NCBI GenBank assembly: GCA_033964015.1
Contig: CM066912.1
Span: forward strand, 14,109,399-14,173,398
Direction of reading: 5' to 3'
DNA from: Scolanthus callimorphus
Taxonomy: Eukaryota; Cnidaria; Anthozoa; Actiniaria; Edwardsiidae
DNA: 64,000 nucleotides
The notes beneath the pieces were generated by a model, which worked only from the letters and a program-made list of their open reading frames with translations, had not been told where the DNA came from and made no database searches. Of the stretch, positions 20,747 to 31,208 are shown one piece after another. Both the position numbers and the translations under genes were made by a program. Every line of letters starts with the position of its first letter. Positions within the stretch are counted from its first letter, which is position 1.

Positions 20747-21914
20747 CAAAACTGGGTTGTTCTATTTAATTCCAGCGAACTAGAACTGACCGACTCGAGA
20801 AAATCCGTTTTTGACAAATAATTATTGATTTTATTAATACTTATAATACCTCAGTGAAAACGAGCGGATAAAAAATTATAAAGACAAAGAGTTAGAAATG
20901 ACGAAATCATCACATGTTCTGAAATGGGCATCTTGCAGACGACGCCAGATAGGTCTATAGACTTCTTTACCCCGCGTGCACATTGTCAATTTAAACTCAC
21001 GTGATGGTTTAATATTTTTAAATGGTTCCACATCCACGTGAAAATACCTAATATATTTCAGAATGACAAATATTCTTCATCATGTAAATATACGTGGTTT
21101 GCAATCGGTTCAGAGGTCTCTTGTGACCACATTACTTGCCTTATGTGACGCTTACATCTTTTTTTCACATTTTATTAACGGCTTTGTCTGTTTTTCTTAT
21201 TTTCCAGAGAGAAGAAGATAGGCTCTTTATTCTTAATTCACAAGTCTTTTGAAATATTATTTTATGTGGTGTCAATTTTATCGTGAAGAACAGGAACAGA
21301 TTCCTTGGAGCCTTGATCTAACGCATTTTTTTAATGTGGAACAATGGGCAGGAGGAGGATCCTCTCAATTGTAAACACAATTTCTCACAGTTGTGTTGGA
21401 CGCAGTAAATCATCGGCGTCTGAACTGGGTTCACAGTGAATTTCTGCAGAAACGCATACACATGGGAAAAGCTCAATTTCCTATGGCGCATGTATTGCCT
21501 TGGGAAAGCCGATCACCACTCTTCAGCAGATTTTCATATGTATTCTGTTGATATAGCCCCCTATTTGCCATACATTGCATCTAATCCCATCTCAAAATAT
21601 GTTCCGCCGTCCATGTTCTTGTGCCATGGGAAATTCAGCAGTGAATGGGTTTATGCAGAACTCCCCTGTGGTTTTTGCCACTTGTCAGCTATAAGAGCAG
21701 AGCAATATAACTAAATGTTTATTGTGTTAAAGACGAGTTCGCGCTCTCAGTTGCATCATGGCAAATCAGGATACGATTGCGAACGTTATTCAGAATTGTG
21801 ATAAAATTGAAGCTGAAACTTATAACAAAAAAGTCTAAATCTTAACTGAAACGGTGAGTTGCGTTTCTATAAATATATTATGCGAGAAAAAATAATAACG
21901 CAGCCGAATTGAGT
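20747..21914. other. No supported gene
   Basis: A 92-codon open frame at 21436-21714 has no recognisable motif and no flanking splice or promoter evidence that I trust. The rest is AT-rich. No repeats identified. Confidence 0.3.
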
Positions 21915-22140
21915 AATGAATGCGCGCGCTGCATGTCGGTGCACACTAGCGACATAACAACAAAATAACGGTTCATCATTAGGTTACTTCACCAAAGCAA
22001 TAATATTCTGTTATTTTTTGTGGACCTCAATGTTTTTAAACCACTAAATTTTGCTCGCGTGAAATTTTTATTGTCGTTATGTTGCAATTGTGCACCAGGC
22101 TTTACCAGTACTTGTATGCGCGCGTTGCATGCTTGTAGTT
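21915..22140. repeat. Imperfect foldback MITE
   Basis: Left GCGCGCGCTGCATG and GGTGCACACTAGCGACATAA face right TTATGTTGCAATTGTGCACC and GCGCGCGTTGCATGC, around a 100-bp AT-rich centre. Arms are diverged. Confidence 0.6.
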
Positions 22141-22424
22141 GTGTTATAATCCAATGGCATTTCTAAAGAAAAGAAAGAACGTGCGTTTATAGCTGGAATA
22201 GTCCATTAGCAAGGGTGATATGAGAAAAAAATGCTTTCTTCAAAAAAAAATGTCAGAAACAAGTATGGACTTGGGCTTGATAGCGCCACTTCCTTCCAGT
22301 ATTAAATATGAAAAAATTGGCATTTATTAATTGAAGTAAAGATTAAAGGCTTGCCTCCCCCCTCGAATATGAATTACTTCTGTCATCTTGCCCTGATAAC
22401 ATGATGCACTAAGAGCGTGAAGTC

Positions 22425-22558
22425 GTATTTATATAAAGGATATTACATGGCCGCGCGGAGATACGAATGTCATCTTCGAGTGTCGAACATTTAACACGAG
22501 AAGATAAAATTCGTATCTCCAAGCGGCCATTTAATGTTCTGTTTATTATATAAATATC
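22425..22558. repeat. 134-bp palindrome
   Basis: TATTTATATAA...TGGCCGCGCGGAGATACGAA faces TTCGTATCTCCAAGCGGCCA...TTATATAAATA. Inner CATCTTCGAGTGT faces AACACGAGAAGAT. Arms are about 58 bp with small indels. Confidence 0.85.
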
Positions 22559-22911
22559 AATGAAATACCAAATCGACAGTTATTTTACGAAAATCTGAAA
22601 ACTAAAAAGTTATGTGTGTTATCTTTTCTGCGAAAAATGAAGTTAAAATCATTTTTTTTTCGCGCGAGAGATACCTTGCTATTTCACTGATGTTTGTGTA
22701 GTAAATTGTTTTACTTGAGCTAACTCGATTTATACCACAACGCGCGCGTTTCTCGCATTCTGATTGGCTCTCAGCCATGGGTACATAAGAGGACATACCA
22801 GGGAACGCGCCATCATAAGCGCGCGCGCTAAAAAGAACCAACGAAAACACCGTTTGGCTGCGCGCGCGCTGCTTTTGCCTTTTTATTTTTGCCTTTTTGT
22901 TGTGGTATAAA

Positions 22912-23096
22912 ACAAATGTCCTCTGATTTTCCGTGGTATGTCCTCTTATATACCACGGAATGACGTAATAAAGTGGTCAAAATGTACTGCGGACCCACTC
23001 GGCTGCGCCTCGTGAGTCCACAACATTTTGACCACTTTATTACGTCATTCCGTGGTATATAAGAGGACATACCACGGAAAATCAGAGGACATTTGT
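22912..23096. repeat. 185-bp near-perfect palindrome
   Basis: The 74-bp arms 22912-22985 and 23023-23096 match almost base for base (ACAAATGTCCTCTGATTTTC / GAAAATCAGAGGACATTTGT; GGAATGACGTAATAAAGTGG / CCACTTTATTACGTCATTCC). Each arm itself contains an inverted pair CCGTGGTAT/ATACCACGG. The 37-bp centre (GGACCCACTCGG ... CGTGAGTCC) is partly paired. The near identity means recent formation or gene-conversion-like upkeep. A related ATAAGAGGACATACCA stretch sits nearby at 22785. Confidence 0.93.
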
Positions 23097-23261
23097 TAAT
23101 TGTGTCTATGAAGCAAAATATTTAATATTTAGCACGATCTCGGCATACACACTTTTAACAACTTATTTTAAAGCTGTGTACAAATCCATAAATCAGACTT
23201 GTAATTTCTTGGTCATTATTTTGATACTGGACCACTCCTTTTTAAAGGATAGGCATGACAT

Positions 23262-23705
23262 TGTTCACTATGTGTACACTATGTGTACACAAGAGTGGAT
23301 TAACAAGAGTTGGAATCTTTCCCTACTGTATTTGTCCACATCACAGTCAGAAAAGTGTCTATTTTTAGATTCGAGTTTCGCGCGCGAAAGTATTCGAATG
23401 CTCAGGCTCGAATGCTCGTATACCCAATACACAACAAAATAGAGAATAACCTACCTTATCTTTGCGATTTTAACGGTTTTTCCATTGACCTGCGATTTAA
23501 TTTTAGGCTGGATCTCACAACTGTTCGCGCGGCGAGAAAGTGGGAACCCTGTGGATGACGAATTTTCGCTGGAATCCTAGTTCTAAAAATAGACACTTTT
23601 CTGACTGTGATTCGGGCGTACATAGTAAATATGGAAACTCTTGGTAATCCACTCTTGATGTACATTATGTGTACACTATGTGCACAAGCCTCCCCATTGT
23701 AATCC
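23262..23705. repeat. Foldback element with about 115-bp arms
   Basis: Left CACAAGAGTGGATTAACAAG and CACAGTCAGAAAAGTGTCTA face right TAGACACTTTTCTGACTGTG and CTTGGTAATCCACTCTTGAT. The GTGTACACTATGTGTACAC palindrome lies near both outer ends. The right end abuts a CCAATCAGAAT box. The centre has GCGCGCG patches. No coding. Confidence 0.75.
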
Positions 23706-23930
23706 AATCAGAATACCGTCCCCTTCCGAATAAGGGCGTAAATCCGGTACTTTTCAGTAGTTATCACTGTCAAAAGAGAAATGAATAAAAGAAGTATATT
23801 TACTTTACTATCAATGCTTTCAGAAATGTCCGTCGAATTGGTTTGAATTCCACTTGTAATGTATGAGAACCAATCAAGAATTAAAGAAGATATATGAAAA
23901 ATGTATTGATATATTTATTGTTTAGCCCTC

Positions 23931-25677
23931 TAATAATATAGATGCAAAAGTTAATCGACTCTGATTGATCGAGAGCAGTTTAATTACAAAAGTGATTTGC
24001 ACTCCAAAAAGTAATTACACTCAAATGAGTGCAAGTATTTCATGAAGCTTATTATCTGATAAACAATAGATTTTTAGTACGAGCCAATCAAATGCGCGCT
24101 TAAGCTCTGTCACGCCTCCCGATTCTGTTAGAGAGCCTTGTGAACAAGAATATGAGAGATCGATAACATGGGAGGTAGATAGATGGCTCTGGATAGAGGG
24201 AGAAAATCGGTTCTTTTCATGAAAATTATCTTTCGAAACTTGTGGAAAGCAAAATAAAATGCGAATTCCTTATGGACTTGAGCAGGATTTGTTTTAGTTT
24301 TCATTATATATTATGGACGGATATTAAAAACAATCTTCGTTGACTGTTAATCTAGCAACGGGAAATGCCAGCGATGAATACAGGAACGCATGAGAAACGG
24401 ACAGATTCCCGGGTCAAATTCCTGTGAAAATTGGTTGTTTAGCTGTTACAAATAATTTTACACAAGAGAAGACTGCAGGTTTGTCTTGTTGGAAATGTTT
24501 CTTCCCAAACGACACTAACGACTCAACGATCTCCGACTTTCCCGACTCTATTCTTCTCTCTCTTCCCGATCAACAATCTTTACAATACGTTCTCGAGCAT
24601 TCTACTCCCTTAAGGTTGATCGACCCAGTATTTTTGCACCCATGCCAACCAATTTTGAACCTCTCGTATAAAAACAGGTTGAATTCTATCGCGCAGCCAA
24701 TATAACACACATACTACCAATAGACTGAAATATATGTCACTACAAAAGTTGGGGAGATCGGAGCTAGTATCACGTGACAATCGGGCCACGCCTATTTTTA
24801 CTCTCAGCCCAGATTCAGACTGTACCGACATTTTTTTCGATAAATGCTCTACGTTACCTCGAGTTTAACTGGTTTCCTACGTGTAACTGAAGTTTCACTA
24901 AATTCTACAAGCCCGATCTGAAAGATTTTTTAGGATTTATAAATCAGGGCTATAATTTATGTAAAATTCAGTGCACGAGCCCGTAGGGCGAGTGCAATTT
25001 GGGCTTTTTGAAAACTCACAAGTGCAAATTAATTTCAAATAGCACGAGAAAAGTCGTATGATTACTTATTGATGATATACCTGCAAAACCAAAACGAGCA
25101 AAATGTTGTCCAGAAAGGTAAACATAGCTTCCACAGAAGACGTATCTGAAGTCTTAGTTCTTGTGTAAACTTTCATGTAACAGCTAAACAACGACGATTT
25201 ACAGGAATTTGACACCGGGAATATTTCCGTATCAAGTGCTTTCTTGTAGACTTATGCAGTTCATTTTTCTCGCTAGATTCACAGTCAACGAGGATTTCCC
25301 TTCATTTCCTTCCATAACAAAGAACCCAAACTAAAACAAGTCTTGCTAAAGTCTATAAGGAATTCACATTTTGCTTTCCACAAGTTTCGGAAGATGAATT
25401 TCATGAAAATAACCGATTTTTATCCCTCCATGCAATCGATCTCCATCTTGGCTGGCTCAACAGAATCGAGTGGCGTGACTCAGCTAGCGCGCGTTTGATT
25501 GGCTCGTACGCAAAATCAATTGTTGTATAAGCCAATAAGAAAGCGAGAAATTTGTAATTTGCACTGAAATTACACCTTTTTGCACTGAAATTACATTTTT
25601 TGCACTGAAATTACATTGAAATTGTACTTCTCTCGACCAATCAGAATCGATAAATTTTTGCGTGTATATTATTAAGT
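23931..25677. mobile_element. 1.75-kb foldback element
   Basis: The outer ends pair: CTAATAATATAGATGCAAAA and ATCGACTCTGATTGATCGAG at left; CTCGACCAATCAGAATCGAT and TTTTTGCGTGTATATTATTA at right. The pairing continues inward through about 24480 / 25130 (for example CTTGTGGAAAGCAAAATAAAATG against CATTTTGCTTTCCACAAG) at roughly three-quarters identity. The 650-bp centre contains an AATATAAC, CACGTGACAATCGGGCCACG region and no recognised gene. Both ends carry CCAAT boxes. It resembles a foldback/Harbinger-type non-autonomous element. No clear target duplication. Confidence 0.7.
25560..25620 (+). repeat. Triple TTGCACTGAAATTACA repeat
   Basis: TGCACTGAAATTACA occurs three times in a row with 5-8 bp T-rich linkers, inside the right arm of the foldback. 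The left arm has only diverged equivalents (GTGATTTGCACTCC). Confidence 0.85.
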
Positions 25678-25734
25678 AGGTAATCATACCATGCTAGGAA
25701 ATCATACCGTTATTGTTTCTAGAGGTCTAGGCCC

Positions 25735-25975
25735 GCAGCAAATGCCGACCTTCAGTCCCTCTTTTCGAGCCGATCCAAGAAAATTCGGCCGAAGTGCATG
25801 TGTAGCACGGCGTTTGCCGCGCACGAGATCGACCTAATAGGCCTTTTGCAACAGATGGTCACGTGACCCGGTCACCCTTAAAATGAGCATCTTTACCCAA
25901 ATGATGCTCAGAAATGAAAAGAGCATGCTGATTTTAGTTAAAAGCCAAAATTTGAGCCCGCTACAATGCAAACTC
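25735..25975. repeat. Dispersed repeat, inverted copy at 51225-51445
   Basis: CTTTTGCAACAGATGGTCAC, GTGACCCGGTCACCCTTAAA, ATGAGCATCTTTACCC and the AGCACGGCGTTTGCCGCGCA block have reverse-complement counterparts at 51240-51430. The family is unknown. It carries CACGTGACC-type E-boxes. Confidence 0.7.
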
Positions 25976-26012
25976 AAAGAATGGGAGCAAAAATAAAACT
26001 TGTTTTTTTAGT

Positions 26013-26066
26013 AGGGTTTGTATGATTGGATTGTAAGGCTTGCGATCCAGTCATACAAATCCTTGT
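26013..26066. repeat. 54-bp hairpin
   Basis: GGTTTGTATGATTGGAT faces ATCCAGTCATACAAATCC around TGTAAGGCTTGCG. Confidence 0.85.
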
Positions 26067-26093
26067 AAAATAATCAGTTTTATTATATGGCAA

Positions 26094-27060
26094 CGATAGT
26101 ACGCGCGCTCTGATTGGCTAATCAGCGGGCAGAATTTTACCGTATTGCCCGTGGGCAATACGCATTCCCGCCATTTTACAAAACGGGCGCGCGTGGCTGT
26201 CAGAGTTCAAGAAAACCTCAAACAGAGAAAACATTCGTCGTGGTTGAGGAAGCTAAACCTTTCTTCTTTCCGAACTGTAAAACCTCTATAAACTTAACTA
26301 CCATCTGGATTGAGTGGAAACTGAAATGATGGGTGTAACATACAAGGAAACATTTCGGGAAGTTTGAGAGAACGTCGCTCGGCAGTCTAGTCGTGTTTTC
26401 GTGTTGAGATTCCTTGTTGACAAACAGATTTAAATGGATTTTCAAGAAATCTATATTCCATCACATAGACAATCTTCTCACTCACATGTAAAAGAAATAT
26501 ACGGGGCAACTAACAGCGGATACAAGCGAAGATTTTGAAAACTTTATAGTTCTCGAGAGTGAACATGAATCACGGATACAAAACTAACAAGAACCACTTC
26601 AGTGAAAATAATTTCGCCTGGCTCGTCGGTTATTTCCAGATTGAGAAGTTGTGAATTATGATTTGAAATCCTCAAAGGTTCTCTGGATGAACATTTTTTA
26701 AACTCTTTGGTTGGAAACTTTAGTCGTCGTTGGAAAGTACTAAATGATGGAAAAATACGGTAAGAAAACTCCATGTAATGTAAGATTATTTCGCTCGATA
26801 AATTACAAGCTGCCTTTCGCAATCAAATCATTCTGCTTGCTATTGTTTGCAGTTTCTTTTCACTTGTAGACTTGTATCGTTTTCCGGCTAAAATACTGTT
26901 CATTTTTCTTTTTATTTAATGGCTTTTTATGTGTTCTTGTGTTGGTCGTTCACAAATTTAAGTTATAAAGAGTTAAAAGTCGTGCGGCTGGTTTAGTTTG
27001 ACTTTCGCTTCGTATCCTCCCTTTGTATTTTTGTTTTATTAACTTTGTTTGAAAATGCCA
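26094..27060. other. Repeat terminus followed by gene-free DNA
   Basis: GATAGTACGCGCGCTCTGATTGGC at the start (written here as a 15788-type terminus) is followed by the palindrome GTATTGCCCGTGGGCAATAC. Open frames at 26114-26329 and 26544-26822 are short and unrecognised. Nothing else is supported. Confidence 0.4.
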
Positions 27061-27099
27061 TAATATATAGATTTAGCCACTGGCTAAAAGCGGAGCTCC
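27061..27099 (+). repeat. Head motif 6 (5' end of element B)
   Basis: TAATATATAG, TTTAGCCACTGGCTAAA, AGCGGAGCTCC, then TGGTTATAAA. Satellite array 2 begins within 80 bp, the same relation seen for head 2 and array 1. Confidence 0.88.
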
Positions 27100-27170
27100 T
27101 GGTTATAAAATATTATGTGTGAATTAGAGGGATTCCCATGTGTACATGGTTTTCATGGTTGCTTTAGAGT

Positions 27171-28333
27171 CTTCCCTTCACGAGATATTAATTTTTCAAG
27201 CATAGATGACGTCATCGATGACGTCACATCACGTGACCACTTCATTTCGCTCATCTGGTGACCTAGACTACACTACCCAAGTTTGGTTGTTTTAGAGTCT
27301 TCCTTTCACGAGATATTCATTTTTGAAGCATAGATGACGTCATCGATGACGTCATATCACGTGACCACTTCATTTCGCTCACCTGGTGACCTAGACTACA
27401 CTACCAAAGTTTGGCTGTTTTAGAGTCTTCCCTTCACGAGATATTGATTTTTCAAGCATAGATGACGTCATCGATGACGTCTTATCACGTGACCACCTCA
27501 TTTCGCTCATCTGGTGGCCTAGACTACACTACCAAAGTTTGGCTGTTTTAGAGTCTTTGCTTCACGAGATATTGATTTTTCAAGCAAAGATGACGTCATC
27601 GATGACGTCATATCACGTGACCACCTCATTTCGCTCATCTAATGACCTAGACTACACTACCCAAGTTTGGTTGTTTTAGAGTCTTCCCTTCACGAGATAT
27701 TGATTTTTCAAGCATAGATGACGTCATCGATGACGTCATATCACGTGACCACTTCATTTCGCTCATCTGGTGGCCTAGACTACACTACCAAAGTTTGGCT
27801 GTTTTAGAGTCTTCCCTTCACGAGATATTGATTTTCAAGCATAGATGACGTCATCGATGACGTCATATCACGTGACCACCTCATTTCGCTCATCTGGTGA
27901 CCTAGACTACACTACCAAAGTTTTGTTGTTTTAGAGTCTTCCCTTCACGAGATATTGATTTTTCAAGCATAGATGACGTCATCGATGACGTCACATCACG
28001 TGACCACTTCATCTCGCTCATCTGGTGGCCTAGACTACACTACCAAAGTTTGGCTGTTTTAGAGTCTTCCCTTCACGAGATATTGATTTTTCAAGCATAG
28101 ATGACGTCATCGATGACGTCATATCACGTGACCACCTCATTTCGCTCATCTGGTGACCTAGACTACACTACCAAAGTTTGGTTGTTTTTAGACTCTTCCC
28201 TTCATGAGATATTAATTTTTCAATCACTGATGACGTCTTCGATGACGTCACATCACTTGACCGTGTTACAGCACCCCCCTTGTGGCATAGACAAAATATC
28301 CCAAGTATGGTTGTCTTAGCACGTTCCCTTCAC
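27171..28333 (+). repeat. CRE-palindrome satellite array 2, nine units of 128 bp
   Basis: The landmark CATAGATGACG starts at 27201, 27329, 27457, 27585, 27713, 27840, 27968, 28096 and 28225 (spacings 128, 128, 128, 128, 127, 128, 128, 129). The unit is TTTTAGAGTCTTCCCTTCAC, GAGATATTGATTTTTCAAG, the palindrome TGACGTCATCGATGACGTCA, TATCACGTGACCAC, CATTTCGCTCATCTGG, and GACTACACTACCAAAGTTTGG. Inner units are nearly identical and the first and last are most diverged, as expected from unequal exchange. The period and core match array 1, while flanking blocks differ. Confidence 0.95.
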
Positions 28334-28617
28334 AGTGGCGAAAAGCTGCCCAAAAAATTCGAAATAAAAAATTCAAACTTTCGCGCGCCTATCCCGTAGT
28401 GCATTCTGGGAGTCTCCCCAAGCTCGAGGAGGTCTTTTTTGACCGAGAAAGACTGAGTCATCAGTCGCCTGCTGCAAGATAATCAGGCAGCCATTTTTTT
28501 GCCTTGATCTTGACGGTGAAAACAAGACCAAGATCATTGTTTTCGAGCATCAAACGGCAGAGATATGGAAATGGTAAGTTGGAGTAGTTCAGTAGTCATT
28601 GTTTTAGTTACATTTTA
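28334..28617 (+). promoter_or_regulatory. Promoter-like DNA with minimal first exon and splice donor
   Basis: GTAGTGCATTCTGGGAGTC (28396-28414) resembles the ZNF143/SBS-type element known from metazoan core promoters. It is followed by CpG-containing sequence and by GAGATATGGAAATGGTAAGTT (split here: ATG at 28565, donor GTAAGT at 28574). If used, the coding part would be three codons. Directly downstream the foldback arm begins. A similar arrangement (ATG plus GTAAGA, next to the same foldback-terminal motif) is seen at 60628-60940. It could be a captured promoter. Confidence 0.35.
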
Positions 28618-30956
28618 GCTTAAGAGCGCCTGTCTGTAAATATCACCGATCGGCGTCAAAATGCGAAATTACAAAATCGCTCAAATTTGGTCAAAAGTTA
28701 GGCCTACGTGAAGGATTTATGCTGTTAAAATTTCAGGTCGATCAGATAAATATTTTTCGGGAACGACGACGGAAGTGATTTTCCCGAGCAAACTCGCTAT
28801 TTCGGGGCATGTTTCACCTAATTCAAAAGATCGCGAAAAACTCCTATACCTGCTAAATGGACCCAAGTAATAAACACAGATCCTTAAACACGACAAGATA
28901 AGCTTTCATTCAAGTGGTTTGTCAACCATTTCCGTTAAAAAGTAAATATTTTATTGATTTTTGGATAATTATCATTTTTTTCGTCTATTTTATCAAGGCT
29001 CAAATCGATGGCTAATATCTCCGATGAGACGTGGAATTTCTCAAATATTTAATATCCCGGGAAAAGATCTATCCTTCTTCTTCTGATTTATCAAATAAAA
29101 TTTTGAGGCAATTAAAATCCCGAACTTTCACAGCGCGGAAATTGACCTCTATTGATTTACCGATAATAGGACACATTCCAGGCACTTCATGTCACGAACT
29201 TTCAAAACATTCACTCACCTGGCAAAGAATCCAGTAATCCACAGCAAATGAACTCCCTCAGTTCCCGAGTAATAGTCTTGCGTGTTGTTTAGAAGGTGCT
29301 TTGAGTCAATTCACTCCAAAATCGTTTCATTCTTGGCAGCATTCCTTCGTTAAACAGCTGAATTCGCAAGCAAACACCAGTGGCTTGTAGGATTCTCCAT
29401 TTATGCCGAATCTATCCAATTCATCCAGCTATTTACATTTCAAGGAAGCAAATAACCCTTGTAAATCTTCGGCCGTACGTTATATCCGAGCACTTCATGA
29501 AAACCAAGTAAAAATTAGCGGGACATTCACGCACGCGGTGCGAAAGCAGGATTCTCAAGCAAACAGCAGCATTTATGCCGAATCTATCCAAATTTATCCA
29601 GCTATTTACACTCCACAGAAGCAAATAACCGTTGTAAATCCTCGGTAGTATGTTATATCGCAGCAGTTCATTAAAATAAAGTAAAAACTTAGCGCGACGT
29701 TCACTCGGTGCGAAGTTCAAGTAACCATGTTCCTTCTTCGACTGTCAACTGAAGTGCGTGACGAGCCCTGTACTGGCTTCTCCGGGCCTGTCACGCTTTG
29801 CCTGGCTATGACGTCACAGGCTTTTGAGTGTAGATAACAACATTGGATTTCGCGCTTGAAAAGGGCTTCATTCCCTTCATTTCCCAGGAAACAAGACAAG
29901 GCAATCACCTCATAAGCAAGGAGCAATTAGTTTTAATTTTATTTCAAGTGTTGGAATATATTTCTCCTCGAAAAGTTACGTTTTTAACAGTAATTCCGCG
30001 CACATGAGCCTTGTGCTTGAACTTCGCACCGCGTGAATGTCGCGCTAATTTTTACTTGGTTTTCATGAAGTGCTCGGATATAACGTACGACCGAGGATTT
30101 ACATGGGTTATTTGCTTCCTTGAAATGTAAATAGCTGGATGAATTTGGATTGATTCGGCATAAATGGAGAATCTCACAAGCCGCTGCTGTTTGCTTGCGA
30201 ATTCGGCTGTTTACTTTGGGATAACGAAGGAATACTGCCAAGAATGAAACGATTTTGGAGTGAATTGACTCAAAGCACCTTCTAAACAACACGCAAGACT
30301 ATTACTCGGGAACTGAGGGAGTTCATTTGCTGTGGATTACTGGATTCTTTGCCAGGTGAGTGAATGTTTTGAAAGTTCGTGACATGAAGTGCCTGGAATG
30401 TGTGCTATTATCGGTAAATCAATAGAGGTCAATTTTCGCGCTGTGAAAGTTCGGGATTTTAATTGCCTCAAAATTTTATTTGATAAATCAGAAGAAGAAG
30501 GATAGATCTCTTCCCGGGATATTAAATATTAGAGAAATTCCACGTCTCATCGGAGATATTAGCCATCGATTTGAGCCTTGATAACATACACGAAAAAAAT
30601 GATAATTATTCAAAAATCAATAAAATATTTACTTTTTAACGGAAATGGTTGACAAACCACTTGAATGAAAGCTTATCTTGTCGTGTTTAAGGATCTGTGT
30701 TTATTACTTGGGTCCATTTCGCACGTATAGGAGTTTTTCGCGATCTTTTGAATTAGGCGAAACATGCTCCGAAATAGCGAGTTTGCTCGGGAAAATCACT
30801 TCCGTCGTCGTTCCCGAAAAATATTTATCTGATCGACCTGAAATTTTTACAGCATAAATCCTTCATGTAGGCCTAACTTTTGACCAAATTTGAGCGATTT
30901 TGTAATTTCGCATTTTGACGCCGATCTGTGATATTTACAGACAGGCGCTCTTAAAG
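28618..30956. mobile_element. 2.3-kb foldback with about 930-bp arms
   Basis: Arms 28618-29545 and 30022-30956 are reverse complements over nearly their whole length with scattered substitutions and a few indels. Outer ends are TTAAGAGCGCCTGTCTGTAA and TTACAGACAGGCGCTCTTAA. The 476-bp centre includes a second, diverged direct copy (about 29550-29723) of the inner arm segment (TTTATGCCGAATCTATCCAA). Mirror open frames (29403-29648 plus; 29984-30292 minus) arise from the symmetry. It carries no recognised transposase. The outer motif recurs at 60628. Confidence 0.9.
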
Positions 30957-31208
30957 CCTTTGAAATTTTGCCAGATTTTTCGATATTCGCTGCATATCTT
31001 GAATTTTCAAAACCATACGACTGTAGTACGATTGTCACTAATGCTTCGTGTTAAATATCAGTTTTTCCCTCCGTTTGGCAAAAAAATTCAACCAGCGGGT
31101 TTGTATTACGCTCGTAATATAACACTCTTGTCTCTTTGTATCATAAGTAGGTGCGCTTCACTTGACTTAGCTTTGAGAAAGAAGTGCACGAATAATTCAT
31201 ATAACTTA

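Larger units (their letters stand above)
27061..28333 (+). mobile_element. Satellite-bearing head/tail element B (3' truncated)
   Basis: It has a head, a short spacer (TGTGTACATGGTTTTCATGG) and nine satellite units. It stops in mid-unit after TTCCCTTCAC at 28333, where unrelated GC-richer DNA begins. No tail is found downstream. This second independent head-plus-CRE-satellite arrangement is the main support for the family definition. Confidence 0.7.

Noticed and set aside
28101..28319. Open frame through satellite array 2
   Set aside because: It arises from the repeat unit. No independent evidence of coding.
29403..30292. Two similar proteins on opposite strands
   Set aside because: They are mirror images produced by the foldback arms, not two genes.
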